A stretch of DNA of 34,850 nucleotides from Sediminibacterium sp. (GTDB taxonomy: Bacteria > Bacteroidota > Bacteroidia > Chitinophagales > Chitinophagaceae). The stretch lies in assembly GCA_027487895.1 (NCBI GenBank), contig JAIYCS010000042.1, positions 1 through 34,850 of the forward strand, read 5' to 3'. Position numbers and translations under genes: made by a program. The notes beneath the pieces are model-generated. The model did no database searches, was not told the origin of the DNA, and saw only the letters and a list, made by a program, of their open reading frames with translations. Position 1 is the stretch's first letter, and each line of letters starts with the position of its first letter. Positions 26,192 to 34,012 of this stretch are shown here, piece after piece.

Positions 26192-27342
26192 TATTCTTCG
26201 ACTCTTATTTCGTTAGCAGGGATAAAAAGCTTGATAGGACTCTGTTTTGAGGTATTTGTGATGATACGTACAAAACTGTTGCCCGTGCTAAAAACACCAG
26301 CACTGGTAAGAATATATTGGTATTGTATTTGTTGTTTTGCTAACTTATTAAATGTAATCTCTTGTGTAAAAGAGGAGGCGTATTTTTTTGCTTTACTGTT
26401 TTGCGGAAGCAGTAGGGTACTGCCACCCATGATATTTTCCTCGATAGATATTTTTTCAAAAGCGGTTGGAGTAGAAATGCCAACAGTAATATTAATGGTA
26501 TCACCTACATGCAGTGTTGCGTTTTCTGGAAGTACAACCCAGCGTCCATTTATTTTTTGTTGGATTGTTTTTTGAAGTCCAAATAACCGATTAGACTTTA
26601 TTGGTTTTTCAACCTTGTTATACTGCGAACAAACAATTTTAGTTTCCTGTTTATTAACTACTCCAGAACTACTTGTTTGAAGCGAATAATTCCCCATATC
26701 ATTACTAATAAAATCACCAAGTAATGAGGTGTCAAACTGAGTACGTCCTGTTATAGTAAATTGTTTGTTGCCCATTTGTAATTTCCAATAATCAAGTGGG
26801 GTAGAAGCATTAAATGAAACGCGCAAATTATGATGGGTACTGCTTTCTGGGGCATTTAAGAGCGCAGTAAAAACCCCTTTTATAATGGTGTCTTTACTGG
26901 TTTTTAAAACCACCGAATCTGAAACAAGTAATCTGTTGGTGTATACAAAAAAGCTATCGGAGAAGTTACTAGTGGCTATCATCTCTTTTTTATTTTCTAA
27001 TACGGTTGCTTCTAGTTGGTAGCGTAGTAATTGCATATAACCAAAGGCAGCTTGAATGGGAAATTGAATGCGCGTTTCAGCGCCTGCATCAATACTATAA
27101 AACTGTGATGGAAAAACATTTTGAAACCAACCATCTACGGGGCTGTTATTTGTGGGGTTAATGAGTGACAAGTGAACCTGACCAGTAACTGGTTTATTGG
27201 ATTTATTGAGAATCGTTGCAGAGATAAATGACTTGTCACCTTCTCTTAAAAAATTTGCATGACGCCCACTAATCAACACTTGACCATTAGCAATATGAAT
27301 GCTACCAAGGGCAATCATCATTAAAAAAAGAAGGGGCTTCAT
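26191..27342 (-). CDS. Secreted alpha-2-macroglobulin-derived protein lacking the thioester domain
   Basis: A 383-residue protein with a Sec signal (MKPLLFLMMIALGSIHIANG). The first part, 'RHANFLREGDKSFISATILNKSNKPVTGQVHLSLIN', then 'NFSDSFFVYTNRLLVSDSV', follows the A2M-domain region of bacterial alpha-2-macroglobulins ('PRFLREGD..LSA.I.N', 'FSDG...LTNR.LV.ES'). The last 110 residues follow their final macroglobulin domain ('LHVGDTINITVGISTPTAFEKISIEE ... TFNKLAKQQIQYQYILTSAGVFSTGN'). The thioester-containing helical domain that normally lies between is missing. Function is unknown; it may be a surface binding protein. ATG 27342 gives the best signal peptide; ATG 27360 is possible. First gene of a three-gene operon. 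Confidence 0.7.
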   Translation of the reverse strand: MKPLLFLMMIALGSIHIANGQVLISGRHANFLREGDKSFISATILNKSNKPVTGQVHLSLINPTNNSPVDGWFQNVFPSQFYSIDAGAETRIQFPIQAAFGYMQLLRYQLEATVLENKKEMIATSNFSDSFFVYTNRLLVSDSVVLKTSKDTIIKGVFTALLNAPESSTHHNLRVSFNASTPLDYWKLQMGNKQFTITGRTQFDTSLLGDFISNDMGNYSLQTSSSGVVNKQETKIVCSQYNKVEKPIKSNRLFGLQKTIQQKINGRWVVLPENATLHVGDTINITVGISTPTAFEKISIEENIMGGSTLLLPQNSKAKKYASSFTQEITFNKLAKQQIQYQYILTSAGVFSTGNSFVRIITNTSKQSPIKLFIPANEIRVEE

Positions 27343-27369
27343 ATTTGTAAATCTAATCATTGATAGGCA

Positions 27370-27401
27370 AAAAAAAGCCTGCAACAAATGTTACAGGCTT
27401 T
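27370..27401 (-). terminator. Terminator of sucD
   Basis: On the minus strand AAAGCCTG...CAGGCTTT form a stem (27401-27394 with 27381-27374) with a short inner extension. An eight-T tract follows. It begins 16 bases after the sucD stop and separates sucD from the macroglobulin-like operon. Confidence 0.85.
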
Positions 27402-27416
27402 CATTAAAAAGTCTAC

Positions 27417-28289
27417 TTATTTATTAATAACTTCTGCCATTGTTTTTCCAATATCAGCAGGGCTAGCTACTACATGAATTCCACAAGCTGCCATAATTTT
27501 CATTTTAGCTGCTGCTGTGTCATCTGCACCGCCAACAATCGCACCCGCGTGACCCATTCTTCTGCCCGGAGGCGCTGTTTGACCAGCAATAAATCCTACA
27601 ACAGGTTTTGTTTTATTGGCTTTAATCCACTCCGCTGCTTCTGCCTCCATGCTACCACCAATTTCACCAATCATAATAATACCATCGGTTTCTGGATCGT
27701 TCATTAAAAGTGCTACAGCGTCTTTAGTTGGCGTACCAATAATTGGATCACCACCAATACCAATTGCTGTAGAAATACCCATACCTGCTTTTACCACTTG
27801 GTCTGCAGCTTCGTAGGTTAGTGTACCGCTCTTTGAAACAATACCAATACGTCCTGGCTTGAAAATAAAACCTGGCATGATGCCTACTTTTGCCTCTCCG
27901 GCAGTAATAACGCCAGGGCAGTTAGGTCCAATAAGTCGGGTTGTTTTTCCGAGTAAATAGTTTTTAACTTTTACCATGTCTTGTACAGGAATACCTTCTG
28001 TGATACAAACAACTAGTTCTATACCAGCATCGGTCGCTTCCATAATCGCATCAGCTGCAAATGCAGGCGGTACAAAAATGATACTCACATTAGCACCTGT
28101 AGAAGCTACAGCGTTTGCTACCGTATTAAATACTGGCTTGTCTAAATGCGTGCTGCCTCCTTTTCCTGGAGTTACACCACCCACCACATTGGTGCCATAT
28201 TCAATCATTTGTGTAGCGTGGAACGTACCTTCTGTTCCGGTAAATCCCTGAACAATTACTTTAGAATTCTTATTAACTAATACTGACAT
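27417..28289 (-). CDS. sucD: Succinate--CoA ligase, alpha subunit
   Basis: The TCA-cycle enzyme subunit that binds CoA and carries the phosphohistidine. In 290 residues: CoA-binding '[16 protein letters not shown]', 'GVTPGKGG', 'IGPNCPGVI', '[13 protein letters not shown]' and the active-site '[10 protein letters not shown]' with H247. sucC is not next to it, which is common in Bacteroidota. It is transcribed alone, divergent from efp. Confidence 0.97.
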   Translation of the reverse strand: MSVLVNKNSKVIVQGFTGTEGTFHATQMIEYGTNVVGGVTPGKGGSTHLDKPVFNTVANAVASTGANVSIIFVPPAFAADAIMEATDAGIELVVCITEGIPVQDMVKVKNYLLGKTTRLIGPNCPGVITAGEAKVGIMPGFIFKPGRIGIVSKSGTLTYEAADQVVKAGMGISTAIGIGGDPIIGTPTKDAVALLMNDPETDGIIMIGEIGGSMEAEAAEWIKANKTKPVVGFIAGQTAPPGRRMGHAGAIVGGADDTAAAKMKIMAACGIHVVASPADIGKTMAEVINK

Positions 28290-28315
28290 AGTGATCTCGG
28301 TATTTTTATTTGCCG

Positions 28316-28323
28316 CAAAAATA
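28316..28323 (-). promoter_or_regulatory. Putative -7 promoter element of sucD
   Basis: The minus strand reads TATTTTTG, a full match to TAnnTTTG, 26 bases before the sucD ATG. No clear -33 box. Confidence 0.4.
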
Positions 28324-28386
28324 GGTGAAAAACAATACCTTACCTTCTTTCCTATTAAACTTTAGCAAAATATCCCGTTCAATCCC

Positions 28387-28413
28387 TACTTTTGCGCTCG
28401 ACTTCGCAAAAGT
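28387..28413 (+). promoter_or_regulatory. efp promoter -7 element embedded in a perfect inverted repeat
   Basis: TACTTTTG (28387-28394) matches the -7 consensus 40 bases before the efp ATG. It overlaps a perfect 9-bp inverted repeat, ACTTTTGCG (28388-28396) and CGCAAAAGT (28405-28413), with an 8-base spacer. This could be an operator over the promoter, a hairpin at the transcript 5' end, or two facing -7 elements (the minus-strand copy is GACTTTTG, 7 of 8). Confidence 0.5.
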
Positions 28414-28434
28414 CTTCATTTTAAAATTAAACAC

Positions 28435-29001
28435 ATGGCAACTACTTCAGACATCTCACGTGGGGTGATCCTTAAACTAGACGGAAGCTTATATTCAGTT
28501 GTTGAATTTGGCGAGAACAAGACAGCTCGTGCAGCAGCAAAGGTTTGGGCTAAATTAAAAGGCGTAGACAACAAAAGATCTATCGAAAAAACATGGAATA
28601 GTGGTGAAACCATTTACCCTGTTCGTGTTGAGAAGAGAGCTTTCCAGTTTTTATACAAAGACGAAAGTGGCTTCAACCTTATGAACAATGAGACTTTCGA
28701 GCAAATTGCACTAGGTGAAGAAATGATCGATGCACCGCAGTTTTTAAAAGACGGTTCTGAAGTTTTTGTATTTATTAATACAGAAACCGACCAAGCGATT
28801 GGTGCAGAATTGCCAGAAAAAATTGTTGTGAAAATCACGTATTGTGAGCCAGGTTTAAGAGGCGATACTGCTACCCGTGCTTTAAAAGCAGCTACGGTAG
28901 AAACAGGTGCAACAGTAATGGTTCCTTTATTTGTGGAAGAAGGGGAACTAATCCGCGTAAACACCAAGTCTGGTGACTATGTAGAAAGAGTAAAAGAATA
29001 A
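28435..29001 (+). CDS. efp: Elongation factor P, Arg32 loop type
   Basis: Relieves ribosome stalling at polyproline stretches. A 188-residue three-domain EF-P: a KOW-like N-domain, an OB domain, and the C-terminal signature 'GDTATRALKAATVETGATVMVPLF'. The tip loop is unusual. Instead of the PGKG loop that carries modified Lys34 in E. coli-type proteins, residues 25-42 read FGENKTARAAAKVWAKLK, which aligns without gaps to EarP-type EF-P ('SGRNAAVVKMKLK'), with R32 in the rhamnosylated-Arg position. No EarP, EpmA or EpmB gene is in the window. A strong hairpin terminator separates it from accB, so the usual efp-accB-accC order is kept but as separate transcripts. Confidence 0.96.
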   Translation: MATTSDISRGVILKLDGSLYSVVEFGENKTARAAAKVWAKLKGVDNKRSIEKTWNSGETIYPVRVEKRAFQFLYKDESGFNLMNNETFEQIALGEEMIDAPQFLKDGSEVFVFINTETDQAIGAELPEKIVVKITYCEPGLRGDTATRALKAATVETGATVMVPLFVEEGELIRVNTKSGDYVERVKE

Positions 29002-29020
29002 GATAAAACGTTAATAAATA

Positions 29021-29055
29021 AAAAAGGGGAAAATTCAATTTTCCCCTTTTTTTGG
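29021..29055. terminator. Terminator after efp
   Basis: AAAAAGGGGAAAATT (29021-29035) pairs with AATTTTCCCCTTTTT (from 29037). The hairpin is near-perfect with flanking A and T runs. It lies 20 bases after the efp stop. It works in principle in both directions, but there is no convergent gene. Confidence 0.9.
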
Positions 29056-29122
29056 CAAAAAATGCCTATTTTGCCCCCGAAATTGATCAAAATAACCCCA
29101 ATTTACCCCAAAAATCGTAAAA

Positions 29123-29605
29123 ATGGACTTAAAGCAAATTCACGAATTAATCAAAATTGTCAATAAAAGTAACATTGGCGAAATCAGTATAGAAGACAAA
29201 GATGGTAAAGTAACCATCAAGCAAAAGGAAGAAGCGGCTGTAACCTACACCTCGGCACCTAGCCAGGCGGTATATGCACCAGCTCCTGCTGCTCCGTCTG
29301 CCCCAGCCGCTGCACCTGCAGTTAGCGCTCCAGCACCTGCTGCTGCTCCAAAAGCAGATAATCTAATTACTATTAAGAGCCCAATGATTGGTACATTTTA
29401 CAGAAGACCTTCTCCAGACAAGCCATTACTTGTAGATGTAGGAACCGATGTTGCTGCTGGCAAAGTGGTATGTATCATTGAAGCCATGAAATTATTCAAT
29501 GAAATTGAAAGTGAAATTTCAGGAACAATTGTAAAAGTGCTCGTTGAAGATGCAAGTCCTGTAGAATTTGACCAGCCATTATTTTTGGTTGAGCCTAATA
29601 AATAA
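29123..29605 (+). CDS. accB: Acetyl-CoA carboxylase biotin carboxyl carrier protein
   Basis: Carries biotin between the carboxylase and transferase halves of acetyl-CoA carboxylase, the first step of fatty-acid synthesis. A 160-residue protein: short N-terminal domain, an Ala/Pro-rich flexible linker (about 50-77), then the biotinyl domain '[18 protein letters not shown]' and the biotin motif '[12 protein letters not shown]' with K123. accC follows after 32 bases in the standard accBC operon. Confidence 0.97.
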   Translation: MDLKQIHELIKIVNKSNIGEISIEDKDGKVTIKQKEEAAVTYTSAPSQAVYAPAPAAPSAPAAAPAVSAPAPAAAPKADNLITIKSPMIGTFYRRPSPDKPLLVDVGTDVAAGKVVCIIEAMKLFNEIESEISGTIVKVLVEDASPVEFDQPLFLVEPNK

Positions 29606-29637
29606 GCAGGCTTTTTCTTAAACTTTAAATTGAAACA

Positions 29638-30975
29638 ATGTTCAATAAAATATTGATTGCCAATAGAGGAGAGATTGCGCTACGTATTATTCGTACCTGT
29701 AGAGAGATGGGGATTAAAACGGTAGCCGTTTATTCTACCGCCGATAAAGATAGCTTGCACGTAAAGTTTGCAGACGAAGCTGTTTGTATTGGTAAGCCTA
29801 AAGGCGTAGACTCTTATTTAAACATCCCTCATATTATGGCCGCTGCTGAAATTACCAATGCAGATGCCATTCATCCTGGATATGGATTTTTAGCTGAGAA
29901 TGCCAAGTTTGCGCAAATTTGTGCCGACCATGGTATTAAGTTTATTGGTCCAACCCCCGAAATGATTAACAAAATGGGGGATAAGATTACTGCCAAGGAT
30001 ACCATGATTAAAGCAGGTGTTCCGGTGGTACCAGGTGGTAAAGGTTTGTTAGAAAGTGTAGAAGAGGCTAAATCTTTGGCCAAAGAAATTGGATACCCGG
30101 TTATTTTAAAAGCAACTGCTGGTGGTGGTGGTAAAGGTATGCGTGTGGTTTGGAATGAAGAAGAAATTGAAAAAGCATATTCATCTGCTAGACAAGAAGC
30201 CGCTGCTGCATTTAAAAATGACGGCGTGTACATGGAAAAATTTGTAGAAGAGCCAAGACACATCGAAATTCAGGTAGCTGGAGATCAATACGGAACGGTA
30301 TGTCATATGAGTGAGCGTGACTGTTCGATACAGCGTCGTCACCAAAAATTAGTGGAGGAATCTCCTTCGCCATTTATGACACCTGAGCTTCGTAAAAAAA
30401 TGGGAGAGGCCGCTATTAAAGCAGCTGCAGCCATTAACTATGAAAGTGTTGGTACCATAGAGTTTTTAGTGGACAAGCACCGCAACTTCTATTTCATGGA
30501 AATGAATACCCGTATTCAGGTAGAGCATTGTGTAACAGAAGAGGTTATCAATTTTGATTTGATTAAAGAGCAAATTAAAATTGCAATGGGTGAAAAAATT
30601 TCAGGCCGTAACTACGAGCCACAAATGCACGCCATTGAGTGTCGTATCAACGCCGAAGATCCCTACAACGACTTTAGACCTTCACCTGGAAAAATTACCG
30701 TACTGCACACCCCTGGTGGTCATGGAGTTCGCGTAGATAGTCATGTATATGCAGGTTATGTAATTCCACCCTATTACGATTCTATGATTGGTAAATTAAT
30801 TACCGTTGCGCAAACACGCGAAGAAGCTATTGATACCATGTATCGTGCCTTGTCAGAATATGTAATTGAAGGTGTTAAAACAACCATACCTTTTCATTTG
30901 CAACTCATGCAAAATGAAGATTTTAGAAAAGGTAATTTTACCACTAAGTTTTTAGAAACCTTTACAATGAAATAA
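29638..30975 (+). CDS. accC: Acetyl-CoA carboxylase, biotin carboxylase subunit
   Basis: ATP-grasp enzyme that carboxylates biotin on AccB. In 445 residues: N-domain '[23 protein letters not shown]', the ATP glycine-rich loop '[15 protein letters not shown]', '[20 protein letters not shown]' with bicarbonate/biotin-site residues, and '[16 protein letters not shown]' with the metal-binding Glu residues. The typical length confirms the stand-alone subunit and not a pyruvate or propionyl-CoA carboxylase fusion. A bidirectional terminator follows. Confidence 0.97.
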   Translation: MFNKILIANRGEIALRIIRTCREMGIKTVAVYSTADKDSLHVKFADEAVCIGKPKGVDSYLNIPHIMAAAEITNADAIHPGYGFLAENAKFAQICADHGIKFIGPTPEMINKMGDKITAKDTMIKAGVPVVPGGKGLLESVEEAKSLAKEIGYPVILKATAGGGGKGMRVVWNEEEIEKAYSSARQEAAAAFKNDGVYMEKFVEEPRHIEIQVAGDQYGTVCHMSERDCSIQRRHQKLVEESPSPFMTPELRKKMGEAAIKAAAAINYESVGTIEFLVDKHRNFYFMEMNTRIQVEHCVTEEVINFDLIKEQIKIAMGEKISGRNYEPQMHAIECRINAEDPYNDFRPSPGKITVLHTPGGHGVRVDSHVYAGYVIPPYYDSMIGKLITVAQTREEAIDTMYRALSEYVIEGVKTTIPFHLQLMQNEDFRKGNFTTKFLETFTMK

Positions 30976-30977
30976 AA

Positions 30978-31010
30978 AAAATCCCTTACAATTTGTAAGG
31001 GATTTTTTTT
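30978..31010. terminator. Bidirectional terminator between accC and the small secreted-protein gene
   Basis: ATCCCTTACA (30981-30990) pairs with TGTAAGGGAT (30994-31003) around a 3-base loop. It has an A-run before and eight T after, so it serves both the plus-strand accBC transcript and the minus-strand transcript ending at 31016. Confidence 0.92.
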
Positions 31011-31015
31011 GAATG

Positions 31016-31423
31016 CTATTGGGGCTGTTGTCCACCACCACGCTGGGGTCTATTTCTTCTCATTTCTTCGTAGAAATCATCTACTGCTTTAATTTGATCG
31101 TCTGTTAAAGGGATTGCCTTTAATTTCTTTTTGCGTTCGTCGGCAGTTTCTTTTTGTTTTGCTGCTCTTTCTTCTTCCGATAAATCACGAAGGCCACGAC
31201 CTTGTGATTGTGCCCACAACTGTACTTCTAATACTTTATCTGCTTCTGAATCAGATAATTTAGTTTTTTCCATTAATTGTGGCTTGATACGTTGCTTCAT
31301 CATTTCAAGCATTTGAGCAGGGTCCATTTGTTGGCCACCGCCAAATCCGCCACCACCTTGTGCCATTACACTTGTTGCTGCGATACAACCTACAATTGTT
31401 AAGAGTGCGATTATTTTTTTCAT
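31016..31423 (-). CDS. Small secreted Gly-rich protein, possibly Spy/CpxP-like
   Basis: A 135-residue protein: Sec signal (ending SVMAQ), a Gly/Gln-rich patch after it (GGGGFGGGQQ), then a helical, charged middle with 'MLEMMKQRIKPQLMEKTKLSDSEADKV' and 'AIPLTDDQIKAVDDFYEEM', and an Arg/Gly/Gln tail. The 'L(S/T)xxQ/E' repeats in helices recall the periplasmic LTxxQ (Spy/CpxP) chaperone group, but the match is weak. Two helical halves each preceded by a KLSD/PLTD turn support this fold only loosely. It lies 87 bases after glnN with no terminator seen between. Confidence 0.7.
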   Translation of the reverse strand: MKKIIALLTIVGCIAATSVMAQGGGGFGGGQQMDPAQMLEMMKQRIKPQLMEKTKLSDSEADKVLEVQLWAQSQGRGLRDLSEEERAAKQKETADERKKKLKAIPLTDDQIKAVDDFYEEMRRNRPQRGGGQQPQ

Positions 31424-31510
31424 AATTTAATTTTAAGTGTTGTTAAGGTACTAATTTTTTATCTTCTGCTATTTTAATTTTCGGTTAACCCAATAAATTA
31501 TTCGGTGCGA

Positions 31511-33697
31511 TTATCTTAAAAATAACATTTCTCTATACTTTGGTAGTGTCCATTTATCGTCATCTACTAAGTGCTCTAATTTGTCTACATGGTAGCGGAT
31601 TTCATCAAAAAACGCAGATTTTACATCAGCTTCATAAGCGATGGCTTTTTTTCTAGTGTCTTCGATGTTGTTGGCTACTTTTCTAGCTTCTACCATGGCA
31701 TTTACCTGTGTATAAATCACTTGGATGTGTTTACTTACTTGTTGTAATAAATCGGTTTGGCTAGCGTAGGTATCTGCACCAAGTCCGGCAGCTTTTAATC
31801 CATTAATATTACTAGATAATTTATTTTGGTAAGTAATCGCAGCAGGTAAAATATGGTTGATGGCTAGATCACCCATGATACGTGCTTCGATTTGTACTTT
31901 CTTAATATATTTTTCTAGTTCAATTTCATGTCTTGCTTCCAGTTCTGTGTGCGTATACACATGGTTGCGCTCAAATAAATCTTTTGCTTTTTTAGTTACC
32001 ATCGCATCAAGTGCAACCGGAGTCGTTTTTAAATTTGGTAAACCTCTGCGTTCAGCTTCCTGGTGCCACTGCTCACTGTAGCCATCGCCTTCAAATAATA
32101 CGGCCTTACTTTCTACAATGTATTTTTGAATTACTTGCATGATAGCAATTTCTTTTTTGTCACCCTTTTCTATGAGACCATCAACATCCGATTTGAATTT
32201 TTTAAGGGTATCTGCAACAATCGTATTTAGTACGGTCATTGAAATAGCGCAGTTGGCAGAAGAACCTACCGCCCTAAATTCAAATTTATTTCCTGTAAAT
32301 GCAAATGGAGACGTACGGTTACGATCCGTGTTATCCAATAATAATTCAGGAATACTTCTATGTAAATCAAGTTTTAAAATGGCTTCGTCCTGCTCGTCAA
32401 ACTTACTGCCCACGCGGGTTTCAATGTCTTCAAGTACTTTAGCTAAATACTGTCCCACAAAAACAGAAATGATCGCAGGTGGTGCTTCGTTGGCGCCAAG
32501 TCTATGATCGTTAGGTGCAGATGCGATGGCAGCGCGTAAGATATCGGCGTAATCATGAACGGCTTTAATGGTATTTACAAAGAAGGTCAAAAACATTAAG
32601 TTTGTTTTTGGCGTTTTACCTGGGGCTAATAAGTTAACACCTGTATCTGTTGCTAAACTCCAGTTATTGTGTTTACCACTTCCGTTGATGCCTGCAAAAG
32701 GTTTTTCGTGGAACAGTACAACGAGTTTGTGACGCTTTGCAACACGGTTCATGATGTCCATTAAAAGCGTGTTGTGGTCTACGGCAATATTTACTTCTTC
32801 AAAAATTGGCGCGCACTCAAATTGAGCAGGTGCAACTTCGTTGTGACGTGTACGAAGTGGAATACCTAATTTATATGACTCTTGTTCAAAGTCTCTCATA
32901 AACGCATAAACGCGCTCTGGAATAGATCCAAAATAATGGTCTTCTAATTGTTGTCCTTTAGCAGGAGAGGCGCCATATACGGTTCTACCGCACTGCACCA
33001 AATCAGGTCTTGCATTGGCAATGGCTTCGTCAATTACAAAATACTCCTGTTCCCAACCAAGTGTTGGTGTTACTTTGGTAACATTTTTATCGAAGTAATG
33101 ACAAACGTCGATGGCTGCCTTATTGATGGCTTCAACTGCTTTTAATAATGGTGCTTTATAGTCAAGTGATTCGCCGGTGTATGCCACAAATAATGTAGGA
33201 ATACAAAGTGTTTTACCTTGTCCAATTTCAATAATAAATGCTGGAGAAGAAGGGTCCCAAGCGGTATAACCTCTTGCTTCAAATGTTGCGCGTAATCCAC
33301 CACTTGGAAAAGAAGACGCGTCTGGTTCTTGTTGAATCAGTGCAGCACCATCAAATTCTTCGATAGCTGTTCCGTCACCTTTTAAAGTAAAAAATGAATC
33401 GTGTTTTTCTGCGGTGGTTCCAGTGAGTGGTTGGAACCAGTGTGTGTAGTGTGTTACGCCTTTGCTTTCGGCCCATGCTTTAATACCTATCGCAATTTGA
33501 TTGGCCATAGAACGGTCAATTTTTTTACCACCTCTGATACTCGTCACTAAACTTTTGTAAGACTCATCGGTGAGGTATTCTCTAGCTGTTTTTAAAGTAA
33601 AAACGCTGGAATTAAAAATGCCTGTAATTTTTGCACTCGCGGCAACCGTGGTATTGTTGTTTTTCAAATCACGGATTGCATCAAAACGTAATGACAT
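31511..33697 (-). CDS. glnN: Type III glutamine synthetase
   Basis: Makes glutamine from glutamate, ammonia and ATP. The 728-residue length and 'FPSGGLRATFEARGYTAWDPSSPAFI' mark the GSIII family, typical of Bacteroidota and cyanobacteria. Active-site motifs: 'GWEQEYFVID' (metal Glu residues), 'RHNEVAPAQFE' (substrate/metal), 'AGINGSGKHNNWSL' (ATP/ammonia), 'NDHRLGANEAPPAI' (nucleotide), and the family 'NRTSPFAFTGNKFEFRAVGSS'. It stands alone on the minus strand. The 315-base gap upstream is AT-rich and likely holds its control region; a weak -7 candidate TATCTTTA is on the minus strand at 33732-33725. Confidence 0.96.
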   Translation of the reverse strand: MSLRFDAIRDLKNNNTTVAASAKITGIFNSSVFTLKTAREYLTDESYKSLVTSIRGGKKIDRSMANQIAIGIKAWAESKGVTHYTHWFQPLTGTTAEKHDSFFTLKGDGTAIEEFDGAALIQQEPDASSFPSGGLRATFEARGYTAWDPSSPAFIIEIGQGKTLCIPTLFVAYTGESLDYKAPLLKAVEAINKAAIDVCHYFDKNVTKVTPTLGWEQEYFVIDEAIANARPDLVQCGRTVYGASPAKGQQLEDHYFGSIPERVYAFMRDFEQESYKLGIPLRTRHNEVAPAQFECAPIFEEVNIAVDHNTLLMDIMNRVAKRHKLVVLFHEKPFAGINGSGKHNNWSLATDTGVNLLAPGKTPKTNLMFLTFFVNTIKAVHDYADILRAAIASAPNDHRLGANEAPPAIISVFVGQYLAKVLEDIETRVGSKFDEQDEAILKLDLHRSIPELLLDNTDRNRTSPFAFTGNKFEFRAVGSSANCAISMTVLNTIVADTLKKFKSDVDGLIEKGDKKEIAIMQVIQKYIVESKAVLFEGDGYSEQWHQEAERRGLPNLKTTPVALDAMVTKKAKDLFERNHVYTHTELEARHEIELEKYIKKVQIEARIMGDLAINHILPAAITYQNKLSSNINGLKAAGLGADTYASQTDLLQQVSKHIQVIYTQVNAMVEARKVANNIEDTRKKAIAYEADVKSAFFDEIRYHVDKLEHLVDDDKWTLPKYREMLFLR

Positions 33698-34012
33698 ATA
33701 AATAGTTTTAATATGATTAAAATGTAAAGATACAGCCTAAATTTTTAACTTTTTAGATAGTAATCAACAAAAAATCCCCCATTTATGTATAAAAATGATG
33801 TGATTGTCATTGGAAATGCTAATTTTTTTTGCGACTATTCATTTATTGGTAATAATACAATGGTGATTTATATTACTTGTATTACAAATAATCTTATATG
33901 AACTTAAGCCAAATGATTTTGTGCATTTTGTATTGAATTACACATTTTTAAGGCTTTAATGTTGGTAATTCGGCTAAACAATTAGAAGCCGCTATCTTAC
34001 CTTCGCAGCATC
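33698..34012. other. Divergent intergenic region between glnN and purL
   Basis: 315 bases, AT-rich, with no supported gene. It holds an 8-bp inverted repeat TAATACAA (33853-33860) / TTGTATTA (33877-33884), the second arm of which is part of the 11-bp palindrome TTGTA-T-TACAA (33877-33887). TTAAGCC (near 33903) and GGCTTTAA (near 33952) form a weaker imperfect dyad. A near-match -7 box TACCTTCG (33998-34005) lies so close to the purL ATG that a very short leader would result. No terminator or riboswitch is recognised. Confidence 0.6.
33877..33887. promoter_or_regulatory. 11-bp palindrome shared with the blaI-like gene
   Basis: TTGTATTACAA is the exact reverse complement of TTGTAATACAA at 2984-2994. 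A partial copy (TAATACAA) lies 16 bases to its left. It may be a second binding site of the BlaI-type repressor or of another regulator (inference). Confidence 0.35.

Noticed and set aside
26177-26575. 132-codon plus-strand open frame with Cys-rich hydrophobic content
   Set aside because: It is antisense to the macroglobulin-like gene and the start of the flavoprotein gene, with no homology I can recognise.
33698-34012. Small RNA or riboswitch between glnN and purL
   Set aside because: Only short AT-rich dyads are present. No conserved aptamer core (purine, glutamine or PreQ1 type) and no terminator could be recognised.
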